DNA of 10,185 nucleotides from Methanosarcinales archaeon (GTDB lineage Archaea > Halobacteriota > Syntropharchaeia > Alkanophagales > Methanospirareceae), in assembly GCA_025464345.1 (NCBI GenBank), contig JAODGP010000069.1:572-10756 (forward strand), given 5' to 3'. A program made the translations under genes and the position numbers. Shown here piece by piece: positions 1 to 6,429 of this stretch (position 1 is the first letter of the stretch; every line of letters begins with the position of its first letter). The notes beneath the pieces are model-generated. The model was not told where the DNA came from. It saw nothing but the letters and a program-made list of their open reading frames with translations, and did no database searches.

Positions 1-2303
1 GTTAACACCATCTTCGGACGCTCCTGCTCCTCCATGAAGAACCCTCTCTTCAGTGGTATCTTGAACATCTCACTCAATCGCTCGTTATCATCCGCAGGCA
101 CCATCGGCACACTCAGTATCACCATATCCGGCTTTATCTGTATCTCGTCATTGAATATCACATCAAACACCGAGATAATACCCGCTTTGTACTCCGGCGG
201 CTTATCATATCTGAGGAATATCACACCCTTCTCCCTCGCTCGCTTGTATAACGCCTCCCACTTACCGTACGTCCTCATATCCTTATACAGGAAGAACACC
301 TCCACACCCGGATTCGATTCTTTTATATTCAATGCGGCATTCACTGCTTCTATACTGCTCGCCTTCGAGCTATATGCACCCTCTTCCAGCCCCGGACCCA
401 CGTCCTGTATTATCACCACCGTATTACCCTGCACCTTCATGCTCTTCTCGAACTCCCGTAACGTACACACCTTACTATCACTGCCATATCCGTAATATCC
501 TTCAGGTACATACTCCTTCGCTCCCGTTGCTATCACGCACGCACCGAACTCTATCTCCTCATCCACGCCGTCACCCACTATCCGTGCCTTGAACATACCC
601 GCTCTGCCACGTACATCCTCCTCCCTCGACTTTGTGTAGACCTTTATCCGTTCGTGGCTCGTTACCCTGTCAACATAATCCTTCAACAGTGCCGAAGCGC
701 TTTCACCACCCGGTAACGATACATCGCCCATGTCCCGCAGCCCGCCACCGAGCTCATCACCTTTCTCCACAAGATATACTTCATAACCCGCATCCGCTAT
801 GTCCAGTGCGGCATTCATGCCTGATATACCACCGCCAATCACCAGTGCCTTCGGCACCACCGGGTATCGCTCAACATCTATCGGCTCCAGCTGCTTCGCT
901 CGCTCCACCGCCATCCTCAGTATATCAAATGCCGCTTCGGTAACATTCATCTCAAATACCCATGCACACTGCTCCCTCAGATTCACCAGCTCCACAAGGT
1001 ATGGATTCAAGCCCGCTTTCGCACACCCCGCTCTTATTATATCCTCATATTCCCGTGGCGAATAGCCCGCGAATACAACTCGATTCAAACCCTGATCCAC
1101 TATCCCGGCTTCCAGTGCCTCCAGCGCTTCTCTCATCGTCTTCGTATCACTGTTCACATAAACCACATCACGCAGACCCTTCACACGTTCCGCAACCGCG
1201 GATATATCAATCGTCTTTGAGATTTCACCCTCGTTATCGCATATAAATACGCCTATCTTCGCCGGTTCGCCCTCCTCAATCTCTATATACTTCCGCTCTT
1301 CCTGCCCCGGTATCGGCTCCGTCCGCTGCGACATGAGTGCTGCCTTCAGTGCCGCACCACTCGCCATACCCACACTCTCTCGCACTTTCATCGGCGCTGT
1401 CGCCGTACCACATGCGTACACACCCCGCACACTCGTCTCCATCGGGCTGCTTATGCTCGTCTCTATATACCCGTATTCATCAGTCTTCACTCCCGTCAGC
1501 TCCGCAAGCTTATTTATCGTCTTCGATGGCAACAATCCAACAGCAAGAACCACCATGTCCAGCTCAAGCTTCTCTATCTTACCGGTTCGCAGATCCTCAT
1601 ACTTCACTATTAACTCATCACCTTCGGGCACCACCTCCGGTACCCGCGACCTTATATAATGCACCCCATACTTGGCTTTCAAATCAGCTACAAGCTCCTC
1701 GTCCTTACCAAACACACGAATATCCATGTAGAACACATAAACATCAATATCCGGGAACCTCTCCTTCAATTCCCATGCCTCTTTCGCCGTGTACGCGCAG
1801 CATGCCGTTGAGCATATCTCGTTCTCCTGGCATCTCGAACCCACGCATTTTATGAACCCTATCTTCTTCACCGGCTTGCCATCCTTACGCTTTAACTCAC
1901 CGGAAACCGTGGCAGACCTCAAAATACCCTCAAACTCCAGTGAGGTCACTACATCCGGACTGCCATATCCATAACTCTTTGCCACACTCTCAGGTATATC
2001 ATAACCCGGTGCCAGCACTATACTCTCCACTTCTATCTCCTTACCGCCCGATACTTTCAGCTTGAAATTACCTGCGGAGCCAGAAACGCTCTCAACCTCG
2101 GTTGAGAGCATCAATTCTATGTTCGGATGGTTCTTCACCCTCACTATCCATGGTGATAGTCCCGTCTTACACTCCGCGAGCTCCGACATCTTACCGCCGA
2201 GTTCCGAATTACGCTCCACGAGATACACCCTGTACCCGGAATCCGCGAGATCCAGTGCTGCTGATATGCCCGCTACTCCTCCTCCTATTACCGCTATCCC
2301 CAT
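1..2303 (-). CDS. hdrA: Tandem (duplicated) HdrA-like flavoprotein, partial at left edge
   Basis: HdrA is the FAD/iron-sulfur subunit of cytoplasmic heterodisulfide reductase, where electrons are bifurcated or confurcated. I translated 767 codons, open to the left edge. The ATG at 2303 lies 2 bp after the hdrB stop, and an in-frame stop at 2337-2339 limits any upstream extension. Module 1 (about residues 1-325) starts directly at a FAD fold (GGGVAG, 7-12) and keeps the HdrA cysteine cluster: C153 in KCVGSRC, C158, C164, C168, C169. From about 347-470 comes a segment like the usual HdrA N-terminal domain (C355, C427, C446; GLNPYL and REQCAW motifs). A second FAD fold follows (GGGISG, 490-495), whose matching cluster (about 631-650) reads IIQDVGPG...YSSKASS, with no cysteine. 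Neither module shows the inserted ferredoxin domain. The gene is the last visible one of the mvhD-frhB-hdrCB operon. Family assignment is firm; the electron path is inference. Confidence 0.9.
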   Translation of the reverse strand, partial: MGIAVIGGGVAGISAALDLADSGYRVYLVERNSELGGKMSELAECKTGLSPWIVRVKNHPNIELMLSTEVESVSGSAGNFKLKVSGGKEIEVESIVLAPGYDIPESVAKSYGYGSPDVVTSLEFEGILRSATVSGELKRKDGKPVKKIGFIKCVGSRCQENEICSTACCAYTAKEAWELKERFPDIDVYVFYMDIRVFGKDEELVADLKAKYGVHYIRSRVPEVVPEGDELIVKYEDLRTGKIEKLELDMVVLAVGLLPSKTINKLAELTGVKTDEYGYIETSISSPMETSVRGVYACGTATAPMKVRESVGMASGAALKAALMSQRTEPIPGQEERKYIEIEEGEPAKIGVFICDNEGEISKTIDISAVAERVKGLRDVVYVNSDTKTMREALEALEAGIVDQGLNRVVFAGYSPREYEDIIRAGCAKAGLNPYLVELVNLREQCAWVFEMNVTEAAFDILRMAVERAKQLEPIDVERYPVVPKALVIGGGISGMNAALDIADAGYEVYLVEKGDELGGGLRDMGDVSLPGGESASALLKDYVDRVTSHERIKVYTKSREEDVRGRAGMFKARIVGDGVDEEIEFGACVIATGAKEYVPEGYYGYGSDSKVCTLREFEKSMKVQGNTVVIIQDVGPGLEEGAYSSKASSIEAVNAALNIKESNPGVEVFFLYKDMRTYGKWEALYKRAREKGVIFLRYDKPPEYKAGIISVFDVIFNDEIQIKPDMVILSVPMVPADDNERLSEMFKIPLKRGFFMEEQERPKMVL

Positions 2304-2305
2304 CT

Positions 2306-3172
2306 TCACACCACCTTCCCTAATATCGGCTTTGTATCAACAACATTCTTATTCAGACCCAGTTTGCTGGCGTCTATACCGAGTGCAAGTCCCAGTAACT
2401 GCGTTATATATAACACAGGCAAGCCTATCTTTATCCCGAACGCCTCTTCTATGTCCTCCTGCTTCGCATCCAGCATCATACCGCACAACGGACACGCCAG
2501 CGCGATGCAATCCGCACCTGCATTCTTCGCACCCTCCAGTACATCCCGTGCCATCTTAAACGCTATATCCTGCATCGTCATCATCAGCGGTCCACCACAG
2601 CACTTCGCCTTCCGGTAATCAAACGGAACAGCCTCTCCGCCTATCGCCTCTATCAACTGATCCATCAGAACCGGTGCATCCGGGTCATCAAATGCGGTCA
2701 ACGGTGGTCTACCTATGTAACATCCATAATATGGCGCAACCTTAACATTCACCTTCTTCTCTATCTTGCCACTTAGCTCCTCTATCCCTATATCATTCAC
2801 AAGCACGTCCAGCACATGCTTCACTTCCACTCCTCCGTTGTATGCCAGTGAATCATCTATGCCCCGTATCTTCGCACGCAGTTCCTCACTGCCCTTCAAT
2901 GCCTTGTTCGATCTCTCCAGGTTGTAATAGCATATACTGCACGGTGTCATTATATTCACCCCTTTCTTCTCCGCTATCGCGAGATTACGCGCGTTCAGCG
3001 CATAAACAAGCTCTGGGTCTTCCACCTCCGCAGCACCACAGCAGTTCCAGTCCTCAAGCTCTTCCAGTTCCACACCCAGCTTCTCAAATACCGCCTTCAC
3101 TGACATGTCCTGCTCTATTGCCGTTGATTCCGATGGACAACCCGGATAATATCCATATTTACGATTGCTCAT
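2306..3172 (-). CDS. hdrB: Heterodisulfide reductase subunit B (two CCG domains)
   Basis: HdrB carries the catalytic site that reduces or forms CoM-S-S-CoB (or a related disulfide) on two noncubane [4Fe-4S] clusters. The 288-residue length is normal. Both cysteine-rich CCG motifs are complete: C12, C44-C45, C78-x2-C81 (PGC, NCCGA, PCSIC) and C151, C191-C192, C227-x2-C230 (YYGC, KCCGG, CPLC). The protein is therefore expected to be active rather than a degenerate paralogue. The start overlaps the hdrC stop by 4 bp (ATGA), and GGAGG lies 10 nt upstream of the ATG, which supports this start. It is cotranscribed with hdrC upstream and the tandem hdrA downstream. The physiological substrate cannot be told from sequence: many archaea hold several hdrB paralogues, and this one need not act on CoM-S-S-CoB. 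Confidence 0.95.
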   Translation of the reverse strand: MSNRKYGYYPGCPSESTAIEQDMSVKAVFEKLGVELEELEDWNCCGAAEVEDPELVYALNARNLAIAEKKGVNIMTPCSICYYNLERSNKALKGSEELRAKIRGIDDSLAYNGGVEVKHVLDVLVNDIGIEELSGKIEKKVNVKVAPYYGCYIGRPPLTAFDDPDAPVLMDQLIEAIGGEAVPFDYRKAKCCGGPLMMTMQDIAFKMARDVLEGAKNAGADCIALACPLCGMMLDAKQEDIEEAFGIKIGLPVLYITQLLGLALGIDASKLGLNKNVVDTKPILGKVV

Positions 3173-3771
3173 CCCTTCTCAGCCTCCATATGCTCAAATA
3201 TCTTCTTCATTACCTCCCTGTCCTTGACCTTCACCGGAAACATCGACTTCACGCCCATCTTGCCCTTCTTGAATAACCGCATCCCGAACTTCTTGTAATC
3301 CTTCGACATCGTCATCATTCCCTTGAAGAACGAACCCTCCTTCTCTCTGTAATATTCCATTGCCAGCCCCATATCATAGAGCCGCCCGTATTTCTGGATC
3401 TGATGCATAAATGCTTTATCAAACGAAGGTCTCACACTCTCTATCTTAAGTTTGCCCGCTTCCTCCTCTCGTTCCGCTATTCGCCTTATCGCACCCAGCA
3501 AATCCGCTATCCGAACGTCCTGCGGACATCTCGCTGTGCATGTCTGACATATCAGACACACCCACAGATCAGGATTCGTCAGTACCTCGTTCCGCATACC
3601 GAGCAAACTCATCTGTATTATCTTACGCGGATTGTATGTCGGTATAATCTCAGTCAATGGACACCCTAAGGTGCATGTACTGCACTGGAAACACGCGGTC
3701 AGATGCTCTCCCCCGGACTCCTTCATTATCTCGTACTTGAACTCAGGGTCTAATTCCCATGTCTTTATCAT
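3169..3771 (-). CDS. hdrC: Heterodisulfide reductase subunit C (2x[4Fe-4S] ferredoxin-like)
   Basis: HdrC passes electrons from HdrA to HdrB. The protein has 200 residues with two classical [4Fe-4S] motifs: C27, C30, C33, C37 (CFQCSTCTLGCP) and C72, C75, C78, C82 (CLICQTCTARCP). A helical, basic C-terminal half (KKFGMRLFKKGKMG region) follows, as in other HdrC proteins. The soluble type is inferred because no membrane segment is visible, unlike the membrane-bound HdrE partner of HdrDE. The start is 16 bp after the frhB-like stop. Only a weak purine stretch (AACAAGAAAA) precedes the ATG, so translation may depend on coupling or reinitiation. It overlaps hdrB by 4 bp at its end. Confidence 0.95.
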   Translation of the reverse strand: MIKTWELDPEFKYEIMKESGGEHLTACFQCSTCTLGCPLTEIIPTYNPRKIIQMSLLGMRNEVLTNPDLWVCLICQTCTARCPQDVRIADLLGAIRRIAEREEEAGKLKIESVRPSFDKAFMHQIQKYGRLYDMGLAMEYYREKEGSFFKGMMTMSKDYKKFGMRLFKKGKMGVKSMFPVKVKDREVMKKIFEHMEAEKG

Positions 3772-3787
3772 TTTTCTTGTTATTCAC

Positions 3788-4846
3788 TCATCGCAGCCGG
3801 TCTTCAAGCTCCTCCTCCTCGTACGTCGTAAACGGTATCGGCTCTTCCACATCCTTACCCGGTACGTACTCGAACATCTCCTGTACCTTCTTCGTTATCA
3901 CCGGATAGAATCTCGTCAGTGGTATCTCCTTCGGACACGCATCCGCACAGGCGCCGCAACCCACGCACGTCGCACTTACGTGATACACCCTCGTCAGATG
4001 GTAAAACAATTGGTTCGTGGGTAATCCTATTGCACCTCTGATCACACCGAGGTTCAGCATGTCGCCACTCACGGGGTTACCCAGCGGCTGGTCAAAGAAG
4101 CATTCCTTACAGTAGCATACCGGACATACATCCCTGCAGTTCTTGCACACTATGCAGTCTCTCAAGAACTCCTCCAGCGCTTCTATACTGCCTATCTTCG
4201 GTAATGACTCTTCGTTCTTCTTCGCCGCATCCGCTATCTTCGCTTTCTCGTCTTTACGCTCTATATCCTTATCCTCCAGTTCCATGCCGAGCGCATTCAA
4301 CGCGGATTCGCCCATCGGCGTCAAAGCCGCAACCACCACTTTCTCCCCTTCTCGCCTCACAACCGCGATATCTCCAACGTCTGCGAGTCTGTTACTGCAT
4401 ATCTTACACGCTTCTCTCAGCTCCACGCCCTTGCTCTTCAGCTCCTCTATCTTCGCACTGTCTATCCATTCACCTATCTCATCCCTGTGGTCTGCATAAA
4501 CCTGATTCTCAAATGCACCCGGGCAATCAACGGAGATAAGCAGTGCACTCTCTTTATCTATCTGATTCAGTTTCACCAGTTCTATCGCTGCTCTTATCTC
4601 ACATGGCTTCGCCACCAGACCCACCTTGCTCTTTATCGTCCAGCCTTTCACCAGCCCGGCGGCATTCACACTGAATGAAGGTGCGAAGATTCCTTCTCCA
4701 CCTATCTTATCCGGATCGGTCACCAGCATGTATGCGATGTTATTACCGACACTGTGTGGTATTATAAGACAATCCACAACCTCCTTCTCCAGCAAGCCTT
4801 TTAAAACGCCATTTAAATCCCCTATTGCCAGCTCCACTCCTTTCAT
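3788..4846 (-). CDS. frhB: FrhB/FdhB-family F420-dependent oxidoreductase subunit with C-terminal ferredoxin domains
   Basis: The protein belongs to the coenzyme F420 hydrogenase/dehydrogenase beta-subunit family (FrhB, FdhB), which binds FAD and exchanges hydride with F420. It has 352 residues. The N-terminal part holds the family signature KPCEIRAA (80-87), followed by C108 and CKIC (147-150). From 231 on there is a ferredoxin motif, C231, C234, C237, C241, that runs straight into further cysteines (CYCKEC, 244-249). A second motif follows at C294, C297, C300, C304 (CVGCGACADACP). This layout is closer to FdhB than to the shorter FrhB. It overlaps mvhD by 4 bp (ATGA), with GAGGT just upstream. 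No formate dehydrogenase catalytic subunit and no hydrogenase lie beside it, so the likely role is an F420/F420H2 module feeding or draining the Hdr complex. The symbol denotes the family, not proven orthology. Confidence 0.88.
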   Translation of the reverse strand: MKGVELAIGDLNGVLKGLLEKEVVDCLIIPHSVGNNIAYMLVTDPDKIGGEGIFAPSFSVNAAGLVKGWTIKSKVGLVAKPCEIRAAIELVKLNQIDKESALLISVDCPGAFENQVYADHRDEIGEWIDSAKIEELKSKGVELREACKICSNRLADVGDIAVVRREGEKVVVAALTPMGESALNALGMELEDKDIERKDEKAKIADAAKKNEESLPKIGSIEALEEFLRDCIVCKNCRDVCPVCYCKECFFDQPLGNPVSGDMLNLGVIRGAIGLPTNQLFYHLTRVYHVSATCVGCGACADACPKEIPLTRFYPVITKKVQEMFEYVPGKDVEEPIPFTTYEEEELEDRLR

Positions 4847-5274
4847 AGTACCTTACCTCTCAATGGATTGGGTCCCATCTCCTTTATCTGCGCCGCCATC
4901 TCCTTCATCACACTCGCAAACTTGTCACCCTCTGATGCGCTTATCCACTCAGACCTCACGCGGTTAGCCATCCCCAGTTCCTTCAGTATCGTCCTTATCG
5001 CCGCTATCCTCCGCCTGGCATAGAAATTACCCTTTATGTAATGGCACTCCCCGGGATGACAGCCACCTATGAATACGCCATCCGCTCCATTCAGTAATGC
5101 CCTGAGCACAAACATCGGATCCAGTCGCCCTGAACACATAAGCCTTATTATCCGGGTATTCGGTGGATACTTCTTCCTCGACGTCCCTGCAAGGTCTGCT
5201 GATGCGTATGTACACCAGTTACATGTAAATCCGATTATTTTCGGCTCAAATTCCCCCTTCGCTTCTTCTACCAT
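4843..5274 (-). CDS. mvhD: MvhD-type iron-sulfur subunit (electron transfer to HdrA)
   Basis: This is the delta/D subunit of the MvhADG hydrogenase family, a [2Fe-2S] protein that links an electron-input module to HdrA. At 143 residues it has typical family length. The conserved cysteines are all present: C18 and C21 (CNWC), C47 (LMCSGR), C72 and C77 (GGCHPGEC). It is the first gene of the leftward operon. The ATG at 5274 is preceded by GGGAGTGAT ending 8 nt upstream, a good archaeal ribosome site, and by a TATA box about 55 bp upstream. MvhA and MvhG (the NiFe hydrogenase subunits) are absent, so here MvhD probably joins the FrhB-like protein, rather than a hydrogenase, to the tandem HdrA. 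That role is inferred from neighbourhood only. Confidence 0.95.
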   Translation of the reverse strand: MVEEAKGEFEPKIIGFTCNWCTYASADLAGTSRKKYPPNTRIIRLMCSGRLDPMFVLRALLNGADGVFIGGCHPGECHYIKGNFYARRRIAAIRTILKELGMANRVRSEWISASEGDKFASVMKEMAAQIKEMGPNPLRGKVL

Positions 5275-5282
5275 CTCTCTTT

Positions 5283-5291
5283 ATCACTCCC
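5283..5291 (-). promoter_or_regulatory. Ribosome binding site of mvhD
   Basis: The minus strand reads GGGAGTGAT, close to the complement of the conserved 16S rRNA 3' end (AGGAGGTGAT). It lies 8 nt before the ATG at 5274, which supports that start and contrasts with the opposite gene pyrB, which has no such site. Confidence 0.65.
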
Positions 5292-5328
5292 TATCTTTAA
5301 CTCCGATATGTCTCTCTTTCTCCCTCCT

Positions 5329-5345
5329 CATATAAAAACTTTTCG
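5329..5345 (-). promoter_or_regulatory. Archaeal BRE/TATA promoter of the mvhD-frhB-hdrCBA operon
   Basis: Read on the minus strand, CGAAAAG (5345-5339, BRE-like, purine-rich) is followed directly by TTTTTATATG (5338-5329, TATA box). With the usual spacing of about 26 bp, transcription would start near 5306, giving a leader of roughly 30 nt that contains the GGGAGTGAT ribosome site of mvhD. No other convincing TATA box with this spacing is seen further down the operon, so all five genes probably share this promoter. Confidence 0.6.
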
Positions 5346-5385
5346 ATATTTTTGCTGTATCACGCTTAACCAGAAGAAAGAGCAC

Positions 5386-5423
5386 GATAATCGAACTGGA
5401 ACACATCCAGCGCTGGATAATCG
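5386..5423. repeat. Two GATAATCG direct repeats, 30 bp apart
   Basis: GATAATCG occurs at 5386-5393 and again at 5416-5423, a start-to-start distance of 30 bp, about three helical turns. A partial third copy (ATAATCG, 5484-5490) overlaps the pyrB TATA box. The pair sits between the two divergent promoters. A regulator-binding role is inferred, and no known archaeal regulator motif is recognised. Confidence 0.45.
5405..5418. repeat. Perfect 14-bp palindrome in the divergent intergenic region (candidate operator)
   Basis: ATCCAGCGCTGGAT is its own reverse complement. It overlaps the second GATAATCG repeat and is preceded by another CTGG (5396-5399) that could pair with its left arm (CCAG), so alternative structures exist. 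It lies about 70 bp from either TATA box. Perfect dyads of this size are typical of dimeric transcription-factor sites. The bound factor is unknown. Confidence 0.5.
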
Positions 5424-5449
5424 CTGCTACAACACTCAAGGAATCGTAT

Positions 5450-5469
5450 GGATCAGGTGGAGATCCTGA
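5450..5469. repeat. Small overlapping inverted repeats upstream of pyrB
   Basis: GGATC (5450-5454) is mirrored by GATCC (5462-5466), and the overlapping TCAGG (5453-5457) by CCTGA (5465-5469). The element sits immediately upstream of the pyrB promoter. The stems are only 5 bp each, so this could be chance. Confidence 0.3.
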
Positions 5470-5479
5470 CTGTTCTTAA

Positions 5480-5487
5480 TTATATAA
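5480..5487 (+). promoter_or_regulatory. TATA box of pyrB (leaderless arrangement)
   Basis: TTATATAA is centred about 23 bp before the pyrB ATG at 5507. With the usual archaeal spacing of about 26 bp, transcription would begin at or within a few bases of the start codon. No Shine-Dalgarno match lies between (the bases before the ATG read TTCTTAACAGG). Both facts fit a leaderless mRNA. Confidence 0.55.
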
Positions 5488-5506
5488 TCGCTTTATTCTT
5501 AACAGG

Positions 5507-6424
5507 ATGTTCAACAATGGTCATGTCATCTCGATACGCGAGTTCACAAAGCAGGAGATAGACTATGTACTGGAGTGTGCGGAGGAGCTGGAGCCCTATG
5601 CTAAGCGTAAGAAGTGCGATATACTGGCGGGGAAGATACTCGCAAACCTGTTTTACGAGCCGAGCACGAGGACGAGGTTATCATTTGAAACGGCGATGAA
5701 ACGGCTCGGCGGTGAGGTGATAAACATGTATGCGATAGAAGCGAGCTCGGTTGCAAAAGGTGAGAACCTCGCAGATACTGTAAGGACCGTATCCAGTTAC
5801 AGTGATGTGATAGCACTGCGTCATCCTCAGGAGGGTGCGGCGCGAATGGCTGCTTCGTTCTCTACGGTACCCGTAATAAATGCGGGTGACGGCGCGGGAC
5901 AGCACCCCACGCAGACACTGCTCGATTTATACACGATAAAACGTGAGGGTTTGCTTGATAATCTCAGAATCGCGATTATAGGCGATCTGAAATATGGCAG
6001 AACCGTCCATTCGCTCGCTTACGCGTTATCTCTATATGGAGCAAAGCTCTATTTCGTATCCCCACCCACACTCAGGATACCCGATGAGATAAGAACAGAC
6101 CTGAAGGTGGCAGGAGCTGAGTTACATGAGTGTGATGACGTAAGGGAAGTGATAAGCGAGGTAGACGTCCTGTATGTAACGAGGATACAGAAGGAGCGAT
6201 TCCCTGACCCTGCTGAATATAACAAGGTCGCCGGTACATACCGTATAACTCCTGAACTCATAGCTGAGAACAGGAATGTGGTGGTTATGCATCCGCTCCC
6301 CAGGGTGGATGAAATCGACGCCGGTATAGACCGAACAGAAAACGCAAAATATTTCCTTCAGGCGTTCTATGGTGTGCCTGTGAGGATGGCAATACTGTAT
6401 ATATTACTGCGGAAGGAGGATTGA
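5507..6424 (+). CDS. pyrB: Aspartate carbamoyltransferase, catalytic chain
   Basis: PyrB makes N-carbamoyl-L-aspartate from carbamoyl phosphate and aspartate, the committed step of pyrimidine synthesis, in the cytoplasm. The protein has 305 residues, normal for the family. All active-site segments are present: STRTR (53-57) for carbamoyl phosphate, S81 and K84 of the mobile loop (SVAKGE), H133 and Q136 in HPTQ, GDLKYGRT (159-166), TRIQKERF (225-232) and HPLPR (262-266). The start at 5507 matches the family N-terminus (HVISIREFT at 6-14), although no ribosome site precedes it. The regulatory-chain gene pyrI, often next to archaeal pyrB, does not follow; glyA begins five bases after the stop. 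Either pyrI lies elsewhere or the enzyme works as an unregulated trimer. Confidence 0.97.
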   Translation: MFNNGHVISIREFTKQEIDYVLECAEELEPYAKRKKCDILAGKILANLFYEPSTRTRLSFETAMKRLGGEVINMYAIEASSVAKGENLADTVRTVSSYSDVIALRHPQEGAARMAASFSTVPVINAGDGAGQHPTQTLLDLYTIKREGLLDNLRIAIIGDLKYGRTVHSLAYALSLYGAKLYFVSPPTLRIPDEIRTDLKVAGAELHECDDVREVISEVDVLYVTRIQKERFPDPAEYNKVAGTYRITPELIAENRNVVVMHPLPRVDEIDAGIDRTENAKYFLQAFYGVPVRMAILYILLRKED

Positions 6425-6429
6425 AGGAG
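6413..6429 (+). promoter_or_regulatory. Ribosome binding site deciding the glyA start
   Basis: AAGGAGG (6413-6419) ends 10 nt before the ATG at 6430 and only 1 nt before a TTG at 6421 that overlaps the pyrB stop. The spacing favours the ATG. A second purine block (AAGGAG, 6424-6429) abuts it. Confidence 0.6.

Noticed and set aside
1..2303. HdrA as a frameshifted or pseudogenised gene because its cysteines are missing
   Set aside because: The frame is open for 767 codons without interruption, backbone motifs are kept around each lost cysteine, and the replacements are conservative (mainly serine), which points to selection rather than decay.
2307..2309. GTG two codons upstream as the hdrA start
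   Set aside because: It would add only two residues and overlap the hdrB stop. The ATG at 2303 leads straight into the FAD fold. It cannot be excluded, but it changes nothing in the interpretation.
34..5335. Plus-strand open frames across the left half, many serine- and proline-rich
   Set aside because: They are antisense to the well-supported hdr, frhB and mvhD genes. The composition is the complement of purine-rich coding strands.
5350..5480. Possible tRNA or small RNA gene in the divergent intergenic region
   Set aside because: I could not fold a cloverleaf or find T-loop (GTTCGA) and anticodon-arm signatures. The palindrome and repeats are better explained as protein-binding sites.
6421..6429. 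TTG at 6421 as glyA start, overlapping the pyrB stop
   Set aside because: Only 1 nt separates it from the GGAGG, while the ATG at 6430 has a 10-nt spacing and fits the family N-terminus.
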